Origin: Dyadobacter sp. CY312 | Lineage (GTDB): Bacteria; Bacteroidota; Bacteroidia; Cytophagales; Spirosomataceae | NCBI RefSeq assembly: GCF_021390535.1 | Contig: NZ_JAJUXG010000012.1 | Coordinates: 1-64,000 of the forward strand | Direction: 5' to 3' | DNA length: 64,000 bases | Part shown: positions 1 to 8,203 of the stretch, in pieces | Layout: each line of letters starts with the position of its first letter | How positions within the stretch are numbered: the first letter of the stretch is position 1 | Translations under genes and position numbers: made by a program | The notes under the pieces: model-generated | What the model was told of the DNA's origin: nothing | The model's database searches: none | The model's input: the letters and a program-made list of their open reading frames with translations, nothing else

Positions 1-83
1 TTACATAATATAAATTAACTCTTACTGATCTCTTCTACTTCCAATATGACATGAAATTCAATGTTGATCATTGAATCACTCAA

Positions 84-180
84 AGATCTTGTTGGTGGCT
101 ATTGGCCTGGACGGTGCGACGATTCGCCGAGACGCGAAGTCTTCACCTGTTTCCATCCCAATGTCACAAATAAACCAACG
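84..180 (+). repeat. Broken 5S rRNA copy with GC-rich insertion
   Basis: Bases 86-107 repeat exactly the 22 bases at 184-205 that cover the start of the intact 5S gene. After the shared GGTGGCTATTGGCC the copy diverges into about 34 GC-rich bases ending GACGCGAAGTC, where the intact gene has only CGGTG. It then resumes with TTCACCT and a CCATCCCA-like stretch before degenerating. It cannot form the closing helix of a 5S rRNA, so I read it as a relic made by duplication of the rRNA operon end plus insertion. The reading as a relic is inference; the repeat itself is directly visible. Confidence 0.7.
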
Positions 181-189
181 AAAATCTTG

Positions 190-298
190 TTGGTGGCTAT
201 TGGCCCGGTGTTCACCTCTTCCCATCCCGAACAGAGAAGTTAAGCCCGGAACCGCCGATGATACTTGGATCAAACCTGGTAAAGTAGGTAGCCGCCAC
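190..298 (+). rRNA. rrf: 5S ribosomal RNA
   Basis: The stretch holds the conserved 5S core CCGAACAGAGAAGTTAAGC (about 227-245) and the CGCCGATGATACT loop region. Bases 191-197 (TGGTGGC) pair with 291-297 (GCCGCCA) to close helix I. The length of about 109 nt fits a bacteroidotal 5S rRNA. A strong terminator follows directly. The gene is at the downstream end of an rRNA operon whose 23S gene should lie just left of the window. It is the only intact copy among several broken ones here. Exact ends are uncertain by 1-3 bases. Confidence 0.88.
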
Positions 299-310
299 AA
301 TACTATTACA

Positions 311-338
311 AAAGCCTCACAGAAATGTGAGGCTTTTT
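311..338 (+). terminator. Intrinsic terminator of the rRNA operon
   Basis: A perfect 7-bp stem GCCTCAC (314-320) / GTGAGGC (327-333), loop AGAAAT, is followed by five T. It lies about 13 bases after the 5S gene. The same hairpin, with its flanks, is duplicated at 470-498. Confidence 0.9.
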
Positions 339-350
339 GCGTTTAAGCCG

Positions 351-510
351 GGCCACCTAGCCCGGAACCGCCGATGATACTTGGCCTGCGCGGCGCGGAT
401 CAAACCTGCGCGGATCAAACCTGGTAAAGTAGGCGGGACGCGCAGTCTAGCCGCCACAATACTATTACAAAAGCCTCACAGAAATGTGAGGCTTTTTTGC
501 GTTTAAGCCG
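351..510 (+). repeat. Second broken 5S copy (3' half) with insertions
   Basis: From 359 the sequence follows the 3' half of the intact 5S gene (AGCCCGGAACCGCCGATGATACTTGG) but is interrupted three times. GC-rich CCTGCGCGGCGC follows TTGG. The unit CGCGGATCAAACCTG is tandemly doubled. GGGACGCGCAGTCTA stands where the intact gene has two bases (about 434-449). The copy then continues through the 5S end, the spacer and the terminator, so the duplicated unit included the operon end. The insertions would disrupt helices IV/V, so this is not a functional 5S gene. Confidence 0.75.
470..498 (+). terminator. Duplicated copy of the rRNA terminator
   Basis: The stem GCCTCAC (473-479) / GTGAGGC (486-492) with loop AGAAAT and six T is identical to the hairpin at 314-338. 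About 30 flanking bases are also duplicated. It would give a second stop for readthrough from the rRNA operon. Confidence 0.85.
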
Positions 511-770
511 CGACGCGTAGGCCGGACCGCGCAGGCTATTGGCCTGGACGATTCGCCGATTCGCGAAGTCTTCACCTCTTCCTGTCGACCGCGACTCCGA
601 CCCGCATACTCCCTCAAGTCGTTAGTAAGCCCTATCCAGAACCGCTGATTTTACCGCATACAGGCCTGAGGACATTCTCTTGGACTAAGGCGCCGTCGTC
701 CCCTGATCAACCTGGACGTTGCGGCCTGGTAAAATAGGTGGGACACGCTATCTTGTCGCTAGTACCATTC
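511..770 (+). repeat. Third, strongly decayed 5S-like copy
   Basis: Short 5S blocks appear in the right order but are separated by unrelated GC-rich DNA: GGCTATTGGCC near 531, TTCACCTCTTCC near 570, CAGAACCGCTGAT near 637, TGATCAACCTGG near 703, and TGGTAAAATAGGTGGG near 727. The first insertion, GGACGATTCGCCGATTCGCG, closely resembles the one in the copy at 84-180. I read this as the oldest member of the array; the order of decay is inference. Confidence 0.6.
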
Positions 771-1210
771 TTAAAGAGATTTTGAAATATTGTCTTTTTG
801 TATTTCCTCTACCGAATAACCGAAAAACATTCTGATTGTATTGAATCATACCCATGTAATTGGATAAATCCGGCACTTTAAGTCTTGTCTTGCGTAATTT
901 AAGTCACCTCCATACCTGACCCACTTCTACCTTGTTGTAAGAAATGCTGATTACAAGTAAAAACGTATATTGGTTAAGTTCGAATTGCCTTTAATACTAA
1001 TATGCGGAGATTAACTTATTTCCAATGGTATATCATGTTTGGAAGGATTGTGTTCTTTAAGCTGTTTTAAATACAAATGACGTTTACTATTATGAGTCGC
1101 TATATCCATAGAATTATCTAACAGTTAAATGAACCACTGATGTAAATGAACCACTGATGGTTTTTGACAATTTAAACTTGCAATTAATACTGTGAGGGAC
1201 AAAGCTTATT
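771..1210. other. Gene-poor AT-rich stretch
   Basis: No open frame with coding character, no RNA gene and no clear terminator is visible here on either strand. The words TGAACCACTGATG and TAAATGAACCACTGATG form a short direct repeat near 1130-1157. The stretch separates the rRNA operon remnants from the possible coding remnant at 1211. Confidence 0.5.
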
Positions 1211-1485
1211 GAAAGAGAGCTCAAATTTGTGCTTTTCCCCGATTCCACAGGGAAAGGTTTAGAATGGTTCGATAAATGCCGTGTGCTTGAAATAACAACC
1301 GCTTACCGCCATTCTAATGAGTGATCTTCATTAGCGATTTAACAAAAGGAGTTGCTAACCAGATTGCCGGCAAAATTCAATTTGCATCACCATGGCTTGG
1401 TTTATATAAGTTAGGGGTTGAAGTGCAAGGTCAGGTGGGATTACTTAGTTCTTTTCTTCTTGCTGGTAGCATTTTCAATGGATAA
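1211..1485 (+). pseudogene. Possible decayed coding remnant, family not recognised
   Basis: Two adjacent frames look more protein-like than the surrounding DNA. 1211-1321 gives 37 codons (beginning ERELKFVLFPDSTGKG) before a TGA. 1333-1482, in another frame, gives about 50 codons with text such as KIQFASPWLGLYKLGVEV before a TAA. Neither has a convincing start codon, and the frames do not join without a shift. Beyond 1485 the frame is broken again. I cannot name a family; a transposase or other mobile-element gene is possible beside an rRNA operon, but nothing here proves it. Confidence 0.25.
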
Positions 1486-1656
1486 ACAGCAGTTCGCAAA
1501 AAATCGGATCTTATTAAGATTTGTACAATATATCAAAGCTAAAGAGTCGAGCATGTCATTATACAACGGGCTTCAATGATTAGAAAAGATCTTGTTGATT
1601 CAAAAATCATTTCTTGGTCCCGAAACCGATTCCGGATTGTCATTTAATACAAACGC

Positions 1657-1688
1657 AAAACGCCACCATCTTTCGATAGTGGCGTTTT
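1657..1688 (-). terminator. Terminator after initiator tRNA
   Basis: AAAACGCCAC (1657-1666) pairs with GTGGCGTTTT (1679-1688). Read on the minus strand, the stem is followed by a T-rich tail. It lies a few bases downstream of the minus-strand tRNA at 1694-1766 and would end that transcript. Confidence 0.8.
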
Positions 1689-1693
1689 CTTTG

Positions 1694-1766
<73 letters not shown>

Positions 1767-1887
1767 GAGTCGTTGAATTGGAGTGCAAACATACAACAAA
1801 TGTTTCATTAAAAACAACTATTTTTGTAAAAAAATTGAAAATTTTTCTCATCTCTACTATTTTTTCTGGCACCACCATATTTATCAA

Positions 1888-3840
1888 ATGCGTCTTTTAC
1901 CTGAGTTCTCCTCGATAGGGAGGAATATACATTTTGTTTTATTTTCCAGAATACTGTGCGTCATGACCTTGTTCATGGTTTGCCGTATTGTCTTTTATTG
2001 CTTAAATGCTTCCTATTTCCCCGGAATCACCATTTCTCATGCATTTCGTTTACTGGGTGGCGGAATAAGATTTGATATCGTGGCGGTGTTATACACCAAT
2101 TTGCTGTACATCCTTTTAATGACAGCCCCCATTACGTTTAAATACAGGGATGGGTTTCAAAAATTCCTTGATTTTTTATTTGTGTTTACCAATAGTATTG
2201 CCTTGGCGGGGAACTGCATGGATTTCATTTACTATCGTTTCACCATTAAACGCACAACCTGGACTGTTCTCAAAGAATTCTCCAATGAAGACAACATGGG
2301 AAGCCTTTTTGGTGGTTTTGTACTCAGATACTGGTATGTAACAGTAATATGGATTTTGTTCGTATTCGTATTGGTGAAAGTGACGAAATATGTAAGGGCG
2401 GGTGCAAGGCCAAAATTACCTGTCTGGGCATTTTTTCTAGTCCATACGGCGGCTATGGGTGCCGTCATGCTGTTATTCATTGCAGGAGTCAGAGGAGGCT
2501 TTTTACATAGCACGAGACCAATTACATTGAGTAATGCGGGAGAATATGTTAATAAACCCAAGGAGATGTTCCTTGTGCTTAACACACCGTTCTGTATCTA
2601 TAAAACGATCAGACGAAGTGATTACGAGCGTGTAAACTATTTTTCTAAGGAAGAAGCCGGACGAATATTCAGCCCGGTACATTTGCCGGATACAAGTCAA
2701 AAACCATTCAGGCCCAAAAACGTCGTAATTATAATCTGGGAGAGCTTTGGGAAGGAAATGGTTGGAGGTTATAACCACGGGCTGGAAAATGGCACCTATA
2801 AAGGATATACACCCTTTATTGATTCGCTCATGCAGCACAGCAAGGTTAATTGGTATTCTTTTGCCAATGGGGTTAAGTCCATAGAAGCGATTCCATCTAT
2901 TTTAACAAGCATTCCGGGTATTAAGGAGCCATTTGTAACATTACGCTACACTGATAATAAATTGCCAAGTTTGCCGGTCATACTTCAGGAAAAGGGATAC
3001 AATACATCTTTTTTCCATGGAGCCCCCAACGGTTCAATGGGTTTTAAAGCTTTTGTGAACCTTATTGGCGTCCAAAAATACTACGGCAAAACAGAATATG
3101 CCAATGATGCAGATTATGATGGCATTTGGGGAATATGGGATGAAGAGTTTTTACAATACTGGGCTACAAAAATGAATACATTTCAAGAGCCTTTTCTGAG
3201 TACACTGTTTACGGTTTCTTCACATGATCCTTACAAAGTACCGGAACGTTATAAAGGCAAATTTCCCAAAGGAACAATGCCGGTGAATGAATCCATGGGT
3301 TATTCGGACTATGCAATAAAGAAATTTTTCGAACGTGTCAAAACAATGCCCTGGTATCAAAATACGCTGTTTGTTATCACCGCTGACCATGCCACATTTG
3401 CACATTACCAGGAATATAAGAATTCCGTGGGGAACTTTTCTATCCCAATCTTGTTCTATGCTCCCGGCGATAGCTCAATAAATGGAGTGGATTCGACAAC
3501 TCTGGTTCAGCAGATTGACATCATGCCGTCCGTTTTGGGTTACCTGAATTATGACAAACCGTTTTTTGCTTTTGGTAAAAATGTGTTCAAAAAGGCACCT
3601 TTGAACTTCGCAGTGAACTACGACGGAGGATATCAATGGTTTAATGGTCCCTATATATTGCAATTTGATGGACAGAAAACCGTAGGTTTGTATAATTATC
3701 AGAAAGATAAGCTATTAAAAAATAATTTGGCGGGTAAGATGCCTGCCATACAACAGCTCATGGAGGTGCAAGTGAAAGCTTTTGCCCAACAATATATTAA
3801 CCGCATGCTTGACGACCAGCTTACGCTGGAAACAAAATAG
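1888..3840 (+). CDS. LTA synthase-like membrane sulfatase/phosphotransferase
   Basis: The 650-residue protein has five membrane segments in its first ~215 residues, then a periplasmic alkaline-phosphatase-superfamily domain. Visible active-site elements are the metal-site start NVVIIIWESFGKE (about 278-290), the nucleophile region GVKSIEAIPS (about 328-337, Ser where LtaS has Thr), and a distal metal site ITADHATF (about 496-503). This is the layout of the LTA synthase family. In Gram-negative Bacteroidota such proteins probably transfer a phospho-alcohol to envelope glycans; the substrate is not known here. The frame is open from 1783, but that start is only 16 bases past the tRNA and adds a low-complexity tail, so I chose ATG 1888. 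era follows after 57 bases. Confidence 0.85.
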   Translation: MRLLPEFSSIGRNIHFVLFSRILCVMTLFMVCRIVFYCLNASYFPGITISHAFRLLGGGIRFDIVAVLYTNLLYILLMTAPITFKYRDGFQKFLDFLFVFTNSIALAGNCMDFIYYRFTIKRTTWTVLKEFSNEDNMGSLFGGFVLRYWYVTVIWILFVFVLVKVTKYVRAGARPKLPVWAFFLVHTAAMGAVMLLFIAGVRGGFLHSTRPITLSNAGEYVNKPKEMFLVLNTPFCIYKTIRRSDYERVNYFSKEEAGRIFSPVHLPDTSQKPFRPKNVVIIIWESFGKEMVGGYNHGLENGTYKGYTPFIDSLMQHSKVNWYSFANGVKSIEAIPSILTSIPGIKEPFVTLRYTDNKLPSLPVILQEKGYNTSFFHGAPNGSMGFKAFVNLIGVQKYYGKTEYANDADYDGIWGIWDEEFLQYWATKMNTFQEPFLSTLFTVSSHDPYKVPERYKGKFPKGTMPVNESMGYSDYAIKKFFERVKTMPWYQNTLFVITADHATFAHYQEYKNSVGNFSIPILFYAPGDSSINGVDSTTLVQQIDIMPSVLGYLNYDKPFFAFGKNVFKKAPLNFAVNYDGGYQWFNGPYILQFDGQKTVGLYNYQKDKLLKNNLAGKMPAIQQLMEVQVKAFAQQYINRMLDDQLTLETK

Positions 3841-3897
3841 TTTCGTTGTTTAACAATTTGCAATAACCCTTTATTCAACGAATTATAAAAAAATATT

Positions 3898-4821
3898 ATG
3901 AGTGAAAATGTAGAAAATGCAGTTCCTTTCCGCAATCATCGTGCAGGATTTGTGAGCATAATAGGAAAACCTAATGTGGGTAAATCAACGCTGATGAATG
4001 TGTTGGTAGGTGAAAAAATGTCTATCATTACTTCAAAAGCTCAAACGACCCGTCACAGGATTATGGGTATTTTAAATGGGAAGCATGAAGACATTCCTTT
4101 TCAACTGGTGTATTCGGATACGCCTGGCGTTGTGAAACCCGCATATAAGTTGCACGATTCTATGATGACCTTCGTAAAAGGTTCTCTGGAGGATGCTGAT
4201 GTTGTTTTGTTTGTTACCGAAGTAGGAGAGAAAGCCCCAAATCATGAGGTATTACCCCTTCTTGAAAGAACACAGTCACCGGTTATTCTGGTTCTGAATA
4301 AAATAGATATTTCCTCAGATGAAGAAGTGAAGAGGAAAATGGAAGAATGGGAAGCAGAGATTCAGCCAGCTGCTATTATCCCGATTTCTGCTTTGCACAA
4401 TGCTAATATTCAAACCTTGTTTGATGCGGTGATCACAAGGCTTCCTTTCCACCCACCGTATTTTGACGGAGACGAACTAACCGATAAACCGGAGCGATTC
4501 TTTGCTTCCGAAATTGTGCGTGAGAAAATTTTTCTCAATTACCGTCAGGAGATTCCATACAGCTCGGAAGTAGTGATTTCAGAATTTAAGGAGCGCGACG
4601 ACATGATCGTGATCCGGGCGGAAATTTTGGTGGAACGAAAAAGCCAAAAGGGTATAATTATTGGCGAAAAAGGGGAAATGCTTAAAAAGATAGGAACCCA
4701 GGCACGAGAAGATATGGAAGCATTCTTCGGGAAAAAGGTGTTTCTTGAACAATATGTAAAAGTAGAACCCGAATGGAGGAGCAACGAAAGAAAGCTGCGC
4801 CAGTTCGGATATGAAGAGTAA
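3898..4821 (+). CDS. era: GTPase Era
   Basis: This 307-residue protein is the ribosome-assembly GTPase that binds the 3' end of 16S rRNA in the 30S subunit. The G1 loop GKPNVGKS is at 23-30, the switch QTTRHRI near 49-55, G3 DTPG at 74-77 and G4 NKID at 134-137. A C-terminal KH domain with IIGEKGEMLKKIG near 255-268 binds RNA. Length is normal for Era. The start ATG follows a poly-A stretch with no Shine-Dalgarno sequence, as usual in this phylum. der begins 64 bases downstream on the same strand, and the two probably share a transcript. Confidence 0.97.
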   Translation: MSENVENAVPFRNHRAGFVSIIGKPNVGKSTLMNVLVGEKMSIITSKAQTTRHRIMGILNGKHEDIPFQLVYSDTPGVVKPAYKLHDSMMTFVKGSLEDADVVLFVTEVGEKAPNHEVLPLLERTQSPVILVLNKIDISSDEEVKRKMEEWEAEIQPAAIIPISALHNANIQTLFDAVITRLPFHPPYFDGDELTDKPERFFASEIVREKIFLNYRQEIPYSSEVVISEFKERDDMIVIRAEILVERKSQKGIIIGEKGEMLKKIGTQAREDMEAFFGKKVFLEQYVKVEPEWRSNERKLRQFGYEE

Positions 4822-4885
4822 ATAAATAAGTAGAACGGAGGAAAGGGGTTCCTTTCCGGATCAAATTTTTTTAAAGGCTATACAA

Positions 4886-6196
4886 ATGGCAAACATAATA
4901 TCGATTGTAGGACGCCCGAATGTTGGGAAATCTACACTTTTTAACAGACTTACTGAAAGCAGGAAGGCGATCATGGACAACCAGAGCGGTGTAACCCGTG
5001 ACCGTCATTATGGATATGGTGAATGGACCGATCAGTATTTTACCGTAATTGATACAGGTGGATATGTAGTTGGTTCAGAAGATATTTTTGAAGGAGCAAT
5101 CAGAGACCAGGTTGAACTGGCAATTGAAGAATCAACGGTAGTATTGTTTATGGTTGATACCATGACGGGACTAACCGATCTTGACAAAGACTTTGCAAAC
5201 GTACTCCGCAAATTTAATAAACCGGTATACCTGGTTGCAAATAAGGCTGAAACGACTGAAAGATATCAGTCAGCGGCTGAATTCTATGAACTTGGAATAG
5301 CTGATGAAATTTATGCAATCTCGGCACAAACTGGTTTTGGTACAGGAGATTTGCTGGATGAGGTCATAAAACATTTCGAAACAGCAGGTGTGGAAGATCC
5401 GGAGGCGGGTATTCCTCGTATCGCTATCATGGGTCGTCCTAACGTTGGAAAATCTTCGTTCCTGAACGTTTTGACTGGTACAGACAGAAGTATCGTAACA
5501 GACATTGCCGGTACAACACGCGACGCAATCCATACCCATTACAAGGCGTTCGGAATGGAATTCATTCTTACGGATACAGCCGGACTCCGTCGTAAATCAC
5601 GTGTAAATGAGGACATAGAGTATTATTCCACACTCCGGTCTGTGAAGGCTATGGAAGAATCGGACGTTTGTATCGTACTTCTTGATGCCACATTGGGTTT
5701 GGAAGGGCAGGATCTTACCATTATCGGATTGGCAGATAAAGCTAAAAAGGGGATTGTGATCATGGTCAATAAATGGGATTTAATAGAAAAGGATTCCAAA
5801 ACTGCCGACGCATTTAAGAAGAGTTTGCTCGACAGGCTTGCTCCTATGAATTATATGCCGATCATTTTTGCTTCTGTGGTTGAAAAACAACGGATTCACC
5901 AGGTGATGGAAAAGGCAATGGAGGTTTATCAGAACAAAACGAAGAAAATTTCTACTTCGAAACTCAACGACGTGATGCAGAAAGAGATTGAAAAATATCC
6001 TCCTCCTGCGGATCGTGGCAAGTATATCAACATTAAATACATGATACAGCTGCCGACACCTTCACCAACTTTTGTGTTTTTTAGCAGCAATCCTAAAAAT
6101 GTGAAAGATCCTTATCTGCGCTATCTCGAAAACAGAATGCGTGAGAATTTCGATTTTTCAGGTGTTCCGATTACAATTTTCTTTAGGGAGAAGTAA
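4886..6196 (+). CDS. der: GTPase Der (EngA), two GTPase domains
   Basis: Der is an essential 50S-subunit assembly factor with tandem GTPase domains and a C-terminal KH-like domain. In this 436-residue protein the first domain shows GRPNVGKS (9-16), DTGG (56-59) and NKAE (119-122). The second shows GRPNVGKS (183-190), DTAG (230-233) and NKWD (295-298). The KH-like region occupies about 350-436. Length and motif order are standard. The gene follows era and ends before a strong hairpin at 6218, so era-der looks like one transcription unit. Confidence 0.97.
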   Translation: MANIISIVGRPNVGKSTLFNRLTESRKAIMDNQSGVTRDRHYGYGEWTDQYFTVIDTGGYVVGSEDIFEGAIRDQVELAIEESTVVLFMVDTMTGLTDLDKDFANVLRKFNKPVYLVANKAETTERYQSAAEFYELGIADEIYAISAQTGFGTGDLLDEVIKHFETAGVEDPEAGIPRIAIMGRPNVGKSSFLNVLTGTDRSIVTDIAGTTRDAIHTHYKAFGMEFILTDTAGLRRKSRVNEDIEYYSTLRSVKAMEESDVCIVLLDATLGLEGQDLTIIGLADKAKKGIVIMVNKWDLIEKDSKTADAFKKSLLDRLAPMNYMPIIFASVVEKQRIHQVMEKAMEVYQNKTKKISTSKLNDVMQKEIEKYPPPADRGKYINIKYMIQLPTPSPTFVFFSSNPKNVKDPYLRYLENRMRENFDFSGVPITIFFREK

Positions 6197-6217
6197 TACA
6201 TATTTTAAGTTTTATCA

Positions 6218-6256
6218 AAAAAGCACCGATGGATCTTTCTGTCGGTGCTTTTTTGG
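6218..6256 (+). terminator. Terminator after der
   Basis: AAAAAGCACCGA (6218-6229) pairs with TCGGTGCTTTTT (6242-6253), followed by T residues. It lies 21 bases after the der stop and fits an intrinsic terminator. Confidence 0.88.
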
Positions 6257-6414
6257 TTCGTCCTTAATTTTGTACGGTTCACACATCATAAGTGACGCTT
6301 TGGTATAAATAATTTTTTTGATGCAACCTTTCCTTCTAATTTTCCATCTGTTAACCAATTGACAGGTAGCGAAAAGAAAAAATATAAAAATTGTTAAAAA
6401 CAAGGTACTATGTA

Positions 6415-6446
6415 TTGCAAGATACCAGATAAAACATATATATTTG
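6415..6446 (+). promoter_or_regulatory. Candidate Bacteroidota promoter
   Basis: The -7 element TATATTTG (6439-6446) matches TAnnTTTG exactly. A -33 element TTGC begins at 6415, with 21 bases from the TTG to the -7 box, within the normal range. Transcription would start about 60 bases before the exported protein gene at 6511. Confidence 0.6.
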
Positions 6447-6510
6447 TATCGTTAATTAGTTACAACAACTTTCAAAAGGGGAATATCTAAAAGACATAAA
6501 AGCCATAGCC

Positions 6511-6912
6511 ATGAAAACCATCAAACTCCTTACACTTTTAGTTCTGTTCAGCATTCAGGCCGGAGCCACCGGTTATTCCCACAACATGTTTGTGGCGCAC
6601 AAAAAATTGCAAGCCGGTAAAGAACGTAACGTAGTTCGGGAACACGACGTGGTAACACGGAAGACGAGCCCTGTTAAGGTGCAGATTAAGGTTTCTGCAA
6701 AGGCAGAGGGATCTATAACGAAACAGATCAGCGATAAATTTTCGAAGGCTGTAACCTTAAATCAGCGAATCGTTGAGCAGGGGCCATCTTCACTGTTTGT
6801 TTCTGACGACGAGGAAGAAGAGGCAGGAAATACAATTGTTTCCAGGCTGGTTGGCTTAGTAAAAGGAATGGTTTTCGCATTTGTTGGATCAACCTCATTG
6901 GGTAAAGCCTGA
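6511..6912 (+). CDS. Small exported protein of unknown function
   Basis: The 133-residue protein starts with a signal peptide (MKTIKLLTLLVLFSIQAGA, cleavage near 19-20). It continues as a hydrophilic, Lys/Ser/Val-rich segment, an acidic patch DDEEEE near 99-104, and a hydrophobic C-terminal stretch VSRLVGLVKGMVFAFVG. I recognise no family. The gene stands alone between a good promoter and a terminator, so it is a monocistronic unit. The C-terminal hydrophobic stretch could anchor the protein in a membrane. Confidence 0.7.
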   Translation: MKTIKLLTLLVLFSIQAGATGYSHNMFVAHKKLQAGKERNVVREHDVVTRKTSPVKVQIKVSAKAEGSITKQISDKFSKAVTLNQRIVEQGPSSLFVSDDEEEEAGNTIVSRLVGLVKGMVFAFVGSTSLGKA

Positions 6913-6940
6913 ACAAGTCGGGATGTAAATATATTGGGGA

Positions 6941-6964
6941 AGCAGGGTTTTTGCCCTGCTTTTT
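6941..6964 (+). terminator. Terminator after the 133-aa exported protein
   Basis: AGCAGGG (6941-6947) pairs with CCCTGCT (6954-6960), followed by four T. It lies 28 bases after the stop codon. Confidence 0.85.
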
Positions 6965-7038
6965 CTATTTTATACGAGTGAAACTAACGATATTTACGGT
7001 CTTACAGAAGTAGTTAGTCTGTAAGATTTTTGTTATTT

Positions 7039-7046
7039 TACATTTG
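7039..7046 (+). promoter_or_regulatory. Candidate -7 box for the esterase gene
   Basis: TACATTTG matches TAnnTTTG exactly, 27 bases before the ATG at 7073. No good -33 TTG is seen at the usual distance. A 7-bp inverted repeat CTTACAG/CTGTAAG (7001-7025) overlaps the place where it should be. Confidence 0.45.
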
Positions 7047-7072
7047 TTAATACTTCTTGCGACGGAGACGAA

Positions 7073-8203
7073 ATGGTACAAAAGAAATGGACGAACATTT
7101 TTATCTTACTCTTAGCAGTTCTTTTTTCCAGTTGTCATTCAGAACTCAGGCCTAAAGAGACTGATAAGGAAACAGAAGTTGTGGATTCCTTAATTGCCGA
7201 GCCCGGTAGCGATACTACCTTTATTCCCATCGATACCAGTATTATCCGAAATACGGATTCTACCTTGTTCCACTCTATTCGGTTTGATGAATCTAACATT
7301 TACACGGAAAGTCAGATTCATGTGGAAAATGGACAATATTGGAGAGCAAATGATTACATCGGCCGGCCAATAGATCTTGGATATACATTTCAGGCGCCTG
7401 CAAATGACACCATGAAAGCCAGACCCTTCGTTATTTTGCTTCATGAGGGAGCTTTCTTGTTTGGAAGCCGAAAAAATGAGGAAGGCAAGGCCAGACTCTT
7501 GGCCCGGAAAGGATATGCCACTGCTACGATTGATTATAGAATAGGTTTTAATGGTGGAAGAGAAGGGTTTGCTTGTGAGAGCAATAGCCGCGAGCTTTAT
7601 CAGGCCATTTATCGTGGCGTTCAGGACATTTATGTTGCTTTACGTTACTTCATGGATAACTCCGTAAAATTCGGTATTGACCCAAGGAATGTAGTTATAG
7701 GTGGTAGTAGTGCGGGAGGCATAGCAGCATCAGCATTTTTGTATATGGACGAAGCTGATTTTGAAAAGTTGAGTCCAGGTATCGTGAAAACATTAGGAAG
7801 GTTGGATACGTATCCGAATCATACCGGATTTAAAATAAGAGCTTTACTGACAAGCCTGGGATTTGCAATAATACAGAGCGATTACATTACCAGTAATAAC
7901 GCAATACCAACTGTGTTCTTTCAAAGAACAGGTGATGATGTTCTTGCATATGAAAAAGGAAAATTGTTTTTCTGCAATGACTATTTTTTTACTGAGGGTG
8001 CAAAAAATACCTCTACCCGACTTGAAACCCTTCATAAGCCGTATGAGCTTAATTATGAACCGAAAGCTGGTCATCAATTAAGCTATAATGAGGATTATGT
8101 GGTAAACCGGTACGCCAAGTTTGTCAATCGAATTTGGGGCGGAGACCGGCGGCAGATAGTTAATGAGAACTATAACAATATCCGGAACAAGATTTTAAAT
8201 TAA
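7073..8203 (+). CDS. Lipoprotein alpha/beta-hydrolase (esterase/lipase type)
   Basis: This 376-residue protein carries a lipoprotein signal with lipobox LFSSC (Cys21), so it is anchored in a membrane facing the periplasm or surface. The fold elements of a carboxylesterase are visible. HEGAF at 124-128 is the oxyanion-hole motif corresponding to HGG. The nucleophile elbow GGSSAGG lies at 210-216 with Ser213. A C-terminal AGHQL supplies the catalytic His near 334. An Asp between them completes the triad but cannot be assigned by eye. The substrate is unknown; acetylated glycans are common for this type. The stop overlaps the convergent acyltransferase gene by four bases. Confidence 0.8.
   Translation: MVQKKWTNIFILLLAVLFSSCHSELRPKETDKETEVVDSLIAEPGSDTTFIPIDTSIIRNTDSTLFHSIRFDESNIYTESQIHVENGQYWRANDYIGRPIDLGYTFQAPANDTMKARPFVILLHEGAFLFGSRKNEEGKARLLARKGYATATIDYRIGFNGGREGFACESNSRELYQAIYRGVQDIYVALRYFMDNSVKFGIDPRNVVIGGSSAGGIAASAFLYMDEADFEKLSPGIVKTLGRLDTYPNHTGFKIRALLTSLGFAIIQSDYITSNNAIPTVFFQRTGDDVLAYEKGKLFFCNDYFFTEGAKNTSTRLETLHKPYELNYEPKAGHQLSYNEDYVVNRYAKFVNRIWGGDRRQIVNENYNNIRNKILN

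Noticed and set aside
71..346. Open frames across the 5S region
   Set aside because: They run through the 5S rRNA gene and its terminator, which explain the sequence better.
1783..1887. Longer N-terminus for the LTA synthase-like protein
   Set aside because: The extra 35 residues are low-complexity, start only 16 bases from the tRNA gene, and precede the natural membrane-protein start.
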